The notes under the pieces: generated by a model
Databases searched by the model: none
The model's input: only the letters and a program-made list of their open reading frames with translations
What the model was told of the DNA's origin: nothing
Assembly: GCA_023460515.1 (NCBI GenBank)
Contig: JAEWPS010000032.1
Span: forward strand, 62,001-126,000
Length of the DNA: 64,000 nucleotides
Source: Bacillota bacterium
GTDB taxonomy: Bacteria > Bacillota > Clostridia > TANB77 > CAG-465
Direction: 5' to 3'
Position numbers and translations under genes: made by a program
Part shown: positions 52,916 to 62,023 of the stretch, piece by piece
How the letters are laid out: each line of letters starts with the position of its first letter
Position numbering within the stretch: position 1 is the first letter of the stretch

Positions 52916-53695
52916 ATGGTATACATAGATGATAATACAAAAGAGAAAATTCAGAAACTTAAGTCTGATTCGATTTATTTTTTAATTAATTTTGATAACG
53001 TTATAACAGATTATAACAGTAATGATACTTGGAGTACTATTACCAATAATATAAAGTTAAAACGTAAATATATAAAAAAATCAGAAGAGTTAAATTCTAA
53101 ATATAAAGCTGTAGAGTTAAATACTAGTCTTGAATTTGATAATAAATGTGAATTAATAAAAAAAATATGGGAAGAAAATATAACTATATTAAAAGATCTT
53201 AACTGTGAAGAAAAAAAACTACGCCAAATTATAAGTAATAAAAGTAATTTGAAAATTAGAGATGGATTAAAAGAGTTTTTAAAATTTAACTTTGAAAAAA
53301 ATATTCCTGTTATAATAATTTCTGATGGAATTTATGAAGTAATAAAATATTTTCTTGAGTTAAATGATTGTAACTACGATAACATAGTGATTATAGCAAA
53401 TAGTATATTATCAGAATATAGTAATAGTGTAATTCATCCGCTTAATAAAAACGAATTATCATTGCCAGATTCATTAAAAGATAAAATTAAAGATAGAAAA
53501 GTTAGTTTTTTAATGGCTAGTAGTATTAATGATATTAATATGTTATCAAAAGACAAGTTAAAAGATTCTATCAAAATAGCTTTTTTAGATAAAAATATAA
53601 ATGAGAATTTTGATATATTTCTTAATTATTTTAATATAATATACACTCATAGTACATCACTTGAATTATTAACAAGTAAATTAAAAGGGATATAA
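52916..53695 (+). CDS. HAD-like protein, similar to 5'-nucleotidase III
   Basis: A 259-residue soluble protein with the plan of pyrimidine 5'-nucleotidases (UMPH-1 type): motif I region FLINFDNVITDYNSN, a helical cap with a KYKAVELN segment, motif II VIIISDGIYEVI, motif III Lys region and a motif IV region FLMASSINDINML. The second motif I Asp (DxD) appears as Asn-Val, and motif IV has Ser-Ile-Asn-Asp rather than GDxxxD, so activity may be altered or lost. ATG 52916 follows AGGAGG. Function unknown. Confidence 0.6.
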   Translation: MVYIDDNTKEKIQKLKSDSIYFLINFDNVITDYNSNDTWSTITNNIKLKRKYIKKSEELNSKYKAVELNTSLEFDNKCELIKKIWEENITILKDLNCEEKKLRQIISNKSNLKIRDGLKEFLKFNFEKNIPVIIISDGIYEVIKYFLELNDCNYDNIVIIANSILSEYSNSVIHPLNKNELSLPDSLKDKIKDRKVSFLMASSINDINMLSKDKLKDSIKIAFLDKNINENFDIFLNYFNIIYTHSTSLELLTSKLKGI

Positions 53696-53738
53696 GTTAA
53701 CTATAAAAATATAGTAGCTTAATAACTTAGTTTTTTAA

Positions 53739-53772
53739 AGAGATAGAATGCTAATTTTCTATCTCTTTTTGT
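53739..53772 (+). terminator. Terminator after the HAD-like gene
   Basis: AGAGATAGAA (53739-53748) and TTCTATCTCT (53757-53766) followed by five T. Confidence 0.88.
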
Positions 53773-53790
53773 CTTTATATACAATTACTA

Positions 53791-53819
53791 TTGATTTTTT
53801 AAGTATTTGATTGTATAAT
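53791..53819 (+). promoter_or_regulatory. Promoter of the frr-cdsA-rseP operon
   Basis: TTGATT (53791-53796), 17-base spacer, TATAAT (53814-53819), 29 bases before frr. Confidence 0.72.
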
Positions 53820-53848
53820 ATAATTATAATTTTTTAGGAGGAATAAAA

Positions 53849-54397
53849 ATGGATTATAATATAATTGAACAAAGAATGGATAAGGCTATAGACCACCTTG
53901 TTGAAGAGTTTGCTAATATAAGAGCCGGAAGAGCAAATCCCGCAATTTTGAATAAAGTTGAGGTTGATTATTATGGTATGAGTACACCAGTAAATCAAGT
54001 TGGAACAATAGCCGTTCCAGAAGCTAGACAAATTCAGATAATACCATGGGATAAAGGTATGCTTTCTCAAATTGAAAAAGCAATTAATAAAGCTGAAATA
54101 GGAATTAATCCAATGAATGATGGATCATCTATAAGATTAATATTTCCAGAATTAAATGAACAAAGAAGAAAAGAGTTAGCAAAAGACATTAAATCACAGG
54201 GTGAAGAGACAAAAGTTGCTATAAGAAATATTAGAAGAGATGCTATGGATCTTGCAAAAAACATGCAAAAATCTTCTGAAATAACTGAAGATGAACTTGA
54301 TAGTGTAGAAGAAAAAATCCAAAAAATTACTGATAAGTTTATACAAAATATAGACAAAGTAGTAGAGAATAAAGAAAAAGAAATAATGGAAGTATAA
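53849..54397 (+). CDS. frr: Ribosome recycling factor
   Basis: A 182-residue factor that, with EF-G, splits post-termination ribosomes. FANIRAGRANPAILNKVEV, the PMNDGSSIRL strand and the helical RRDAMDLAKN segment are typical. Usual partner pyrH is missing upstream, and the usual uppS is missing downstream. AGGAGG precedes the ATG. Confidence 0.97.
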   Translation: MDYNIIEQRMDKAIDHLVEEFANIRAGRANPAILNKVEVDYYGMSTPVNQVGTIAVPEARQIQIIPWDKGMLSQIEKAINKAEIGINPMNDGSSIRLIFPELNEQRRKELAKDIKSQGEETKVAIRNIRRDAMDLAKNMQKSSEITEDELDSVEEKIQKITDKFIQNIDKVVENKEKEIMEV

Positions 54398-54415
54398 GGA
54401 TAAGGGTTGATTTGT

Positions 54416-55234
54416 TTGAAGAGAAGAATATTATCAGGTGCAATTTTTTTATTAGTTTTAGTATTTATTGGTGTATTTGATTCACCAATGGTAGATACAT
54501 GTGTAATAGCAGCGTTATCTATAATAGGTATTTATGAATATAATAAGGCATTTAAAAGTTCTGGATATAGACCAATATCATGGGTTGGATATATAGGTTG
54601 TATGACGATGTTTTTGATGGGTGGAATTTTACAAGACCAGGATAAGATGTTTATTACGAAGTTAGCTCTACCAGCACTTATAATATTGATGTTTATGTAC
54701 ATTATATTAACAAATTTAAAAAGAACAATCGTAGATGTAGCAATTACAGTATTTTCACTTGTATATATACCATTCATGTTTTCATTTTTAAAGTTAATAC
54801 TTATGATGCAAAATGGTAGGTTTTTAATACTTTACGTATTTATTGCAGCTTTTGCAAGTGATACATTTGCATATTTCATAGGTACAAAATTTGGAAAGAA
54901 TAAACTTTGCCCTGAAATTAGTCCTAAAAAAACTATAGAAGGATCAATAGGCGGTATATTAGGAGTAATTATATGTTATATTGTACTAACATATATAGGT
55001 AATGCATATTTTAATATGGATATGAACATTATATATATGCTGATTGCAGGTGTAATTGCAGGTATTGCTGGACAATTTGGTGATTTATCCGCATCAGCAA
55101 TAAAAAGATACTGTAAGATTAAAGACTTTGGTAATATAATTCCAGGTCACGGTGGTATATTAGATAGATTTGATAGTATGCTTTTTGTGGCACCAGTAAT
55201 GTATATGTTTTTAAAACTATACATGTTTAATTAA
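54416..55234 (+). CDS. cdsA: Phosphatidate cytidylyltransferase
   Basis: A 272-residue multi-pass membrane enzyme making CDP-diacylglycerol from phosphatidate and CTP, the branch point of phospholipid synthesis. The CDS signature is intact near the C-terminus: SAIKRYCKIKDFGNIIPGHG then GILDRFDS. TTG 54416 is taken as start (product then begins MKRRILSG as in relatives); an in-frame TTG at 54407 lies within the AAGGGTTGAT ribosome site. Confidence 0.93.
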   Translation: MKRRILSGAIFLLVLVFIGVFDSPMVDTCVIAALSIIGIYEYNKAFKSSGYRPISWVGYIGCMTMFLMGGILQDQDKMFITKLALPALIILMFMYIILTNLKRTIVDVAITVFSLVYIPFMFSFLKLILMMQNGRFLILYVFIAAFASDTFAYFIGTKFGKNKLCPEISPKKTIEGSIGGILGVIICYIVLTYIGNAYFNMDMNIIYMLIAGVIAGIAGQFGDLSASAIKRYCKIKDFGNIIPGHGGILDRFDSMLFVAPVMYMFLKLYMFN

Positions 55235-55249
55235 TGTGAGGTGTATAAT

Positions 55250-56494
55250 TTGACTTTTATAATAGCAATAATAAAATTAATTTTTATACTATGTGTGGTG
55301 GCAACTATACATGAACTTGGACATTTTATTGCAGCAAAATTATTAAAAATTGGTGTAAATGAGTTTTCAATTGGATTTGGTCCAAAAATAGTTCAAAAAA
55401 AACGTGGAGAAACTATGTATTCGCTTAGATGGATTCCTTTAGGTGGTTACGTTATGATTGAAGGCGAAGGCGAAGAATCTGATAAGCCTAATGCATTCTC
55501 TAAAAAAAGTGCATTATCTAAAGTTATTGTCTTAGTTATGGGTGTTGTTTTCAATATAATACTTGCATTTGTAATTTTAATGCTAGTATCATTTAGCGCA
55601 CCCACATATACAACGGAGATAAAAGAATTTACTAGTGATTCTGTTTTACAGCAAGCGGGTATAATTCCAGGTGATGTAATAACAAAAATTAACGGAGATA
55701 GAACTACGTTAGCGCAAGATTTAATTAACAATAAATATATAGATAATAGTACTACAAAAATAGAATATATAAGAAACGGGGATACTAAAGAGGTTACTTT
55801 AACTAATGCTATAAAAAATATTGGATATGTAGGAGCATCCTTTGTATCTGATGGAGAAAAAGGAACTAATAAAATAGATGCCTTAAGACCTGGTAAACCA
55901 GCAGAAAAAGCAGGACTAAAATCTGGAGATATAATAACTAATATAAATGGTATTAATGTGGATAACGCAACAGATATAATTAGTATTATAAAAGAAAATG
56001 CAAACAAGGAAGTTATAGTAAAAGTAACTAGAAATGGTGAAACTTTAACGAAATCTATAGTGCCAGATATTCAGAGTCAATTTGATTTAGGTATATATGA
56101 TACAGAAACTGTTAATACGACATTAGGCTATGCTGTAGATAAATCTGTTAAGATAATAGCAACGGTTATAAATTCTTACGTTGATTTGTTTAGGGGTAAG
56201 GTAATGCTTGATGATGTTTCTAGCATTGTTGGAATTGGTGTTGTGGTATCTAAAACAACAGGTATATTAGAATACTTAAATATGTTAGCTATTATAAGTT
56301 TAGCAATAGGTGTTGCAAATTTACTTCCATTTCCACCACTTGATGGAGGAAAAATATTATTTGTATTGATTGGTGCTATTATAAGAAAAAAAATACCAGT
56401 TAATGTTGAAGCTATTGTTTCATTTGTTGGATTCGGAGCATTAATACTTCTAACGTTAGTAGTAACATATAAGGATATAGTAAGAATATTTTAA
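55250..56494 (+). CDS. rseP: Site-2 membrane metalloprotease RseP
   Basis: A 414-residue intramembrane zinc protease that cleaves anti-sigma factors and signal peptide remnants. HELGHF zinc motif in the first helix, two PDZ-like regions (the second clear, with GDIITNINGINVDNA; total about 120-310), and the NLLPFPPLDGGK motif in the third helix region. TTG 55250 with GAGGTG upstream. dxr and ispG, which usually flank rseP in Firmicutes, are absent. Confidence 0.93.
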   Translation: MTFIIAIIKLIFILCVVATIHELGHFIAAKLLKIGVNEFSIGFGPKIVQKKRGETMYSLRWIPLGGYVMIEGEGEESDKPNAFSKKSALSKVIVLVMGVVFNIILAFVILMLVSFSAPTYTTEIKEFTSDSVLQQAGIIPGDVITKINGDRTTLAQDLINNKYIDNSTTKIEYIRNGDTKEVTLTNAIKNIGYVGASFVSDGEKGTNKIDALRPGKPAEKAGLKSGDIITNINGINVDNATDIISIIKENANKEVIVKVTRNGETLTKSIVPDIQSQFDLGIYDTETVNTTLGYAVDKSVKIIATVINSYVDLFRGKVMLDDVSSIVGIGVVVSKTTGILEYLNMLAIISLAIGVANLLPFPPLDGGKILFVLIGAIIRKKIPVNVEAIVSFVGFGALILLTLVVTYKDIVRIF

Positions 56495-56514
56495 TTGAAA
56501 CTAAAGAAAAGTAT

Positions 56515-56562
56515 AAAACAGAATAAATAAATACCAAAAGTGTTATTTATTTTGTTTTATTT
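56515..56562 (+). terminator. Hairpin between rseP and polC
   Basis: AAAACAGAATAAATAA (56515-56530) and TTATTTATTTTGTTTT (56543-56558, one G-U pair), T-rich end. Confidence 0.75.
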
Positions 56563-56583
56563 TGAATGGGGGTGAATTGATAC

Positions 56584-59500
56584 TTGAAAAAACTTGTTAA
56601 AGAAGTGTTTCATAACACAGGACTTTCTAATGATTTTTTAAATGCAAACGTAGATGAGGTAAAGTTTTCTAAAAAATTAAACTCTGTTATTTTAGACGCA
56701 TCTAGCGATCTTAATATTTCGTTAAAAGATATAAATGATTTTGAAAAGAAAGCTTGTGAACTATATGAATTGAAAACTTTTAAGGTAAACTATAAATATA
56801 CAGGTAATATAGATAGACTAACTAGAGAGAATGTTGTAAGTGTACTAAATGATATAAGTAAAGCTGTATCATTCACAAAAGAATTATTTGTAGATGCAGA
56901 TGTTTTAATAGATAATGAGATAACAATTATATTAAAAAAACCGTATTCAAAGTTTTTAAAAATGAAGAAAACAGATGAATATATACGTAAAAACATACAA
57001 ATTAAATTTGGTAAAAATATTCTTGTTAAATTTGAAGACATGAATGGAATTGAAATTGAAGAGTTGGAAAAGCCTAAAGCAGTTGAAATTAAGGTTATAG
57101 AGAATACGTCAGAAAATTCAAATTTAATGAATTCTTCAAATACAAAGGCGCCTAAAAGTGATAAATTTAACCAATATCCAAAAAGAGAACCTAAACCAAA
57201 GTTTGAAAGTAATATGCCAGCCCATGTTATAATTGGTAAAGATATTTCTAGCGAACTAACAGATAAGATTGTTAAATTGAATGATGGATATGATAGAGCT
57301 TGTATATCAGGAGAAATATGTTTTCAGGATGCGAGAAAGTTAAAATCCGGAAAAATATTGTATATGATAGATGTTACAGATTTAACTAGTACAATTTCTT
57401 GTAAAATGTTTTTAAATTCTGATGATGTAGAAAAAATTGATTCAAGATTAAAAACAGGTGAATATGTAAAAGTAATGGGTAAACCACAAATAGATCCGTA
57501 TAGTAATGAATTAACTATAATAATAAATAGTATAGTTGAGGGTGAAAAACCTGAAAAAAGAAAAGATAATTCGGAAAATAAAAGAGTGGAATTACATATT
57601 CATACTCAAATGAGTGCAATGGATGGTATATCTTCAGCTACTAGTATAGTAAAACAAGCAATAAAGTGGGGCCATAAGGCTATAGCTATAACTGACCATG
57701 GTGTTGCACAATCATTTCCTGAGGCTCATCAGGCCATAGCTAAAGCTTTTGCAAATGAAATAAAAGAAGGCGGATTATCTGCTGCAAAAACAAAAATTCT
57801 ATATGGAGTTGAAGGGTATCTTGTTGTTGATGTAAAACCACAATTTGAAATGCCAGATACTTATTGTGTATTTGATTTGGAGACTACAGGGTTTAAAGCT
57901 GGGGTTGATAAGATAACTGAAATTGCGGTAGCAAAAGTTAAAAACGGAGAGATAATTGATGAGTTTACTACGTTTGTTAATCCTGAAAGACCTATTCCAA
58001 AACAAGTACAAGAACTTACGCATATAACAGAAAGCATGGTAGAGGGTGCACCTAAAATAGATGAAATTTTACCACAATTTCTTGATTTTGTCAAAGGATC
58101 AATACTTGTTGCTCATAACGCATCTTTTGATTTAGGATTTATTTCACATTTTGCAAAAGAGCAGAATTTAAAATTTGATAATATGGCGATTGATACATTA
58201 ACAATATCACGTGAGTTATATGAGTCTTATGAAAATCATAAATTAGGAACTATTGCAAATAATATGGGAATATCATTAGAAGGTGCACATAGAGCAATTA
58301 ATGATGTAAGAGCAACCGTGCAAGTATTTAATCAGATGATAGAAGATATTAATAAAAAAGGATTAAATATTAAAGGATATGTCTATTCTGAGGTAGATAA
58401 GGATATTAAGACTATACCATATAATCACGTAATTATATTAGCTAAAAATTATGTGGGATTGAAAAATCTATATAAACTTATATCATTTTCGCATATATTT
58501 AGTTATTATAAAAGGCCAAGAATAACTAGATCACTTTTAAATAGATATAGAGAAGGTCTCATAGTAGGTTCTGCGTGTGAAATTGGTGAACTATATCAGG
58601 CTGTTTTTAATAATAAAGAAGAAGCTGAAATAGAGGATATAGCAAAATATTATGATTATTTGGAAATACAACCATTAGGAAATAATCAGTTTTATATAGA
58701 TAATGGTAAATTAAATAGTGTTCAAGATCTAATTGATATAAATAAACGTATTATATATTTGGGAGAAAAGCTAAATATACCTGTTGTAGCAACAACAGAT
58801 GCACATTTTTTAAATCCAGAAGATGAAATATATAGGCGTATAATAATGTCTGGTCAAGGATTTACAGATGCGGACAAGCAAGCACCTTTATATTATAGAA
58901 CAACAGATGAAATGAGAAAAGAATTTTATTATTTAGACAGTGACAAAATAGAAGAAATAGTTGTTACTAATACAAATAAAATTGCAGATATGTGTGAATC
59001 TATTCAACCGGTTCCAGATGGTACTTATCCACCTTCAATAGAAGGTAGTGAAGAGAATATAAGAAAAATAGCGTATGAAAATGCAAGGAATATTTATGGA
59101 GATAATTTACCGGAGATTATAGAGAAAAGACTTGAAAAAGAATTAGTACCAATTATTAAATATGGATTTGCAGTAATGTATATGATAGCAAGGGAACTAG
59201 TTAAAAAATCTAACGAAGATGGATATTTAGTTGGTTCAAGAGGATCTGTAGGATCATCATTTGTAGCCACAATGACAGGCATTACAGAGGTTAATCCTCT
59301 ACCGCCTCATTATATATGCCCTAAATGTAAATACAGTGAATTTCCTAATACTACGCTTACAACAGGTATAGACATGGAAGATAAACTATGTCCTAAATGT
59401 AATGCTGAACTTGATAAGAATGGTATGGATATACCTTTTGAAACATTCTTAGGATTTAAAGGGGATAAAGCTCCAGATATAGATTTAAATTTTTCTGGAG

Positions 59501-60898
59501 ACTATCAATCAAAAGCTCATGATTATACAGAATTTTTATTTGGTAAATCTAAAACATTTAGAGCTGGTACTATTGGAACAATTGCGGATAAAACTGCTTA
59601 TGGATTTGTAAGAAAATACTATGATGAAAAAAATCAATCTATTTTAATGCCTGAAATAAATAGAATATCAAGAGGTTGTACAGGAATAAAAAGAACTACT
59701 GGACAACATCCAGGTGGAATTATAGTCGTACCAAAAGATAAAGAAATATATGACTTTTGCCCTATACAAAAACCTGCTGATGACGTTTTCGCTAAATCTA
59801 TTACTACACATTTTGATTTTCATTCTATACATGATAACTTATTAAAATTAGATATATTAGGCCATGACGACCCAACAGTTATACGTATGTTGCAAGATCT
59901 TACAGGTGTTGATCCACATACTATTCCTCTTGATGAAAAGAAAGTAATGTCACTTTTTTCTTCTACGGAGGCTTTAGAAGTTACTAAAGAACAAATAAAT
60001 TCCGAAACGGGCACATTTGCTGTTCCTGAATTTGGTACTAAATTTGTAAGACAGATGCTTATGGATACAAAACCAACGACATTTGGAGAGTTATTAAGAA
60101 TATCTGGATTATCTCATGGTACCGACGTTTGGCTTGGAAATGCACAAACTTTAATAGAAAATAACACAGTAACTTTAAGAGAGGCAATATGTACTAGAGA
60201 TGATATAATGATATATTTAATACATATGGGTGAGGATCCAGCAATAGCTTTTAAAACAATGGAAAGCGTTAGAAAAGGTAAAGGATTAACCGAAGAAATG
60301 GAAAATGCTATGAAAGAGGCAAATGTGCCGGAGTGGTATATAGAATCTTGCAAAAAAATAAAATATATGTTTCCTAAAGCACATGCTGCTGCTTACGTTA
60401 TGATGGCATTTAGAATAGCATATTTTAAAGTATATTATAAGAAGGAATTTTATGCTACTTATTTGACCGTAAGAGCGGGAAGCTTTGTTTCTGACATAAT
60501 GTTAAACGGAAAAGAAGTTACAAAAAGAGCTATAAAAGATTTTGAAACAAGAGAAAATCCATCACAAACAGATAAGGATACCTTAACAGTTTTAGAAGTA
60601 ATAAATGAAATGTATGAGAGAAATATAAATTTTTTACCAGTTGATATTTATTTATCTTCTGCAAATAAGTTTTTGGTAGAAGAAGGTGGAATAAGACCTC
60701 CGCTTACAGCACTTACAGGTTTTGGAGGTGTTGATGCAGATAAATTAGTCGAAGCAAGAAAGCAAGGTAAATTTGAATCTGTGGAAGATGTACAAATAAA
60801 AGCTAAACTTCGGAAAAGTTTCGATTGAAATTTTAGATAAAAATAATTGTTTTAAAAATATGCCCAAATCATCACAATTAAGTTTTTTAGATATGTAA
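56584..60898 (+). CDS. polC: DNA polymerase III alpha subunit, PolC type, with 3' frameshift
   Basis: The Gram-positive replicative polymerase. In order: N-terminal domains, OB fold (about 215-310), PHP domain HIHTQMSAMDG near 337, an inserted DEDDh proofreading exonuclease (FDLETTG near 430, HNASFDLG near 510, HRAINDV near 568), then the polymerase core (PDIDLNFSGDY near 963). The zero frame ends early at a TGA at 60826-60828 with LRKSFD. Skipping one base at the CGG at 60811-60813 restores the family C-terminus GKVSIEILDKNN...SSQLSFLDM, ending at TAA 60896-60898. The restored length is 1437 residues, normal for PolC. Start TTG 56584 after GGGGGTGAA. Confidence 0.92.
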
Positions 60899-60936
60899 TG
60901 TATATATGTCGAAAATTACAAAAAAAATTAAAAGAC

Positions 60937-60965
60937 TTGAAAAAAATTATTTATTATAGTATAAT
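60937..60965 (+). promoter_or_regulatory. Promoter of hpf
   Basis: TTGAAA (60937-60942), 17-base spacer, TATAAT (60960-60965). Confidence 0.78.
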
Positions 60966-60986
60966 ATATTTGAGGAGTTGATTATA

Positions 60987-61343
60987 ATGAAATTAGATTT
61001 AACAGGATTACACATTGAAATAACAGAGGCTATTAGAGAATTTGTAGAGAATAAAGTGGAAAAATTATCTAAATTTTTTGATGAATCTACTATTTGTCAT
61101 GTAACTTTTTCAGCTGAAAGAGAAAAACAACATGTGGACATTAGAATACAATACAAGAACAGAACTTACTTAGCAAATGAAAATTGTGAAGATTTATATT
61201 TTGGATTAGAAAAAGCTATTGAAAAAATTGAAGGTCAAGCAAGAAAAACAAAATCAATTATTGAAAAGAAGAGAAGAGAAGGGATCTCAGAAGAGATTCT
61301 AGATAACATAACTTTGGAAGATGCTTTAAAAGAAGAAGAGTAA
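60987..61343 (+). CDS. hpf: Short hibernation promoting factor
   Basis: A 118-residue ribosome-associated hibernation factor: LTGLHIEITEAIREFVENKV and the following beta-alpha-beta-beta-beta-alpha core that binds the decoding region. Most Gram-positives carry a long form (about 175-190 residues) with a C-terminal dimerisation domain; here that domain is missing, replaced by a short acidic tail, so 100S formation would need another partner. ATG 60987 follows GAGGAG. Confidence 0.88.
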   Translation: MKLDLTGLHIEITEAIREFVENKVEKLSKFFDESTICHVTFSAEREKQHVDIRIQYKNRTYLANENCEDLYFGLEKAIEKIEGQARKTKSIIEKKRREGISEEILDNITLEDALKEEE

Positions 61344-61355
61344 AGGAGAATCATT

Positions 61356-61503
61356 ATGGCAAGAAGAGAAGAATGTGAGACATGTCATTGGAATATTAAA
61401 ACTGCACTAGACGGTTCAATTAAATGTTATAAAGACCATGAATGGCGCAAACGGAAAAGATGCCGAAGAATGTCCTATTGATGAATATAAACAAGCAAAA
61501 TAA
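61356..61503 (+). CDS. Small four-cysteine protein with apparent frameshift
   Basis: Starts with MARREECETCHWNIKTALDG after an AAAGGAGAAT site, 12 bases after hpf. The zero frame goes on as EWRKRKRCRRMSY to a TGA at 61479-61481, an unnatural basic ending. In the +1 frame the same stretch reads GKDAEECPIDEYKQAK to a TAA at 61501-61503, immediately before the terminator, and gives the fourth Cys of a CxxC/C/C pattern suited to zinc binding. The shift point lies between 61440 and 61452: skipping the C of a CGG at 61452 or a G at 61440 both work. Function unknown. Confidence 0.6.
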
Positions 61504-61540
61504 AAAACAGAGGAATTAAATTTCCTCTGTTTTATTTTAC
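61504..61540. terminator. Bidirectional terminator between the 4-Cys and SASP genes
   Basis: AAAACAGAGGAA (61504-61515) and TTCCTCTGTTTT (61522-61533), with T-rich sequence on the plus side and a short T-rich stretch on the minus side. Confidence 0.88.
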
Positions 61541-61547
61541 ATTATAA

Positions 61548-61742
61548 CTATTTCATTTGACTTTCAGCTTGTTCTACTAATTTTTTAGTCATTTGACCAC
61601 CTATTTTACCAGCTTGTGCAGAAGTTAAATCTCCATTATAACCTTGTTTTAGGTTTACACCTACTTCGTTAGCTACTTCATATTTAAATTTGTCTAATGC
61701 TCCTCTAGCTTGAGGATTAGCAATTTGATTTGATGATGCCAT
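61548..61742 (-). CDS. Small acid-soluble spore protein, alpha/beta type
   Basis: A 64-residue SASP that coats and protects spore DNA. LDKFKYEVANEVGV holds the GPR protease cleavage region, and GQMTKKLVE the second DNA-binding helix; N-terminal MASSNQIANPQARGAL is also typical. ATG at 61742 is chosen for GGAGGTG upstream. A sigma-G promoter is expected but I could not define its boxes; an inverted repeat TGTAAAAC (61773-61780)/GTTTTACA (61790-61797) lies upstream. Confidence 0.95.
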   Translation of the reverse strand: MASSNQIANPQARGALDKFKYEVANEVGVNLKQGYNGDLTSAQAGKIGGQMTKKLVEQAESQMK

Positions 61743-61958
61743 AAAATTCACCTCCAATTTATAATCTTATGTTGTAAAACTATGTTTTTGTTTTACACTT
61801 ATAATTTGTGCAAATTGAATCATATAATACAAGGTAATTTTTAACAAATATATATTTTTCTCAAAAAAAATAAAAATAAATATTTCAGTATTATGTAATA
61901 TAAAAAGCGTATAAAAACTATAAATAATGGATTTTTAATAAAAAAATTCAAAAAACCA

Positions 61959-61987
61959 TTGACATTTTATTTCATTTATGTTACAAT
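61959..61987 (+). promoter_or_regulatory. Promoter of the Ig-like repeat gene
   Basis: TTGACA (61959-61964), 17-base spacer, TACAAT (61982-61987). Confidence 0.83.
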
Positions 61988-62023
61988 AGTTACATAGAAT
62001 ATTTTAAATGGAGGAATTTAAAA

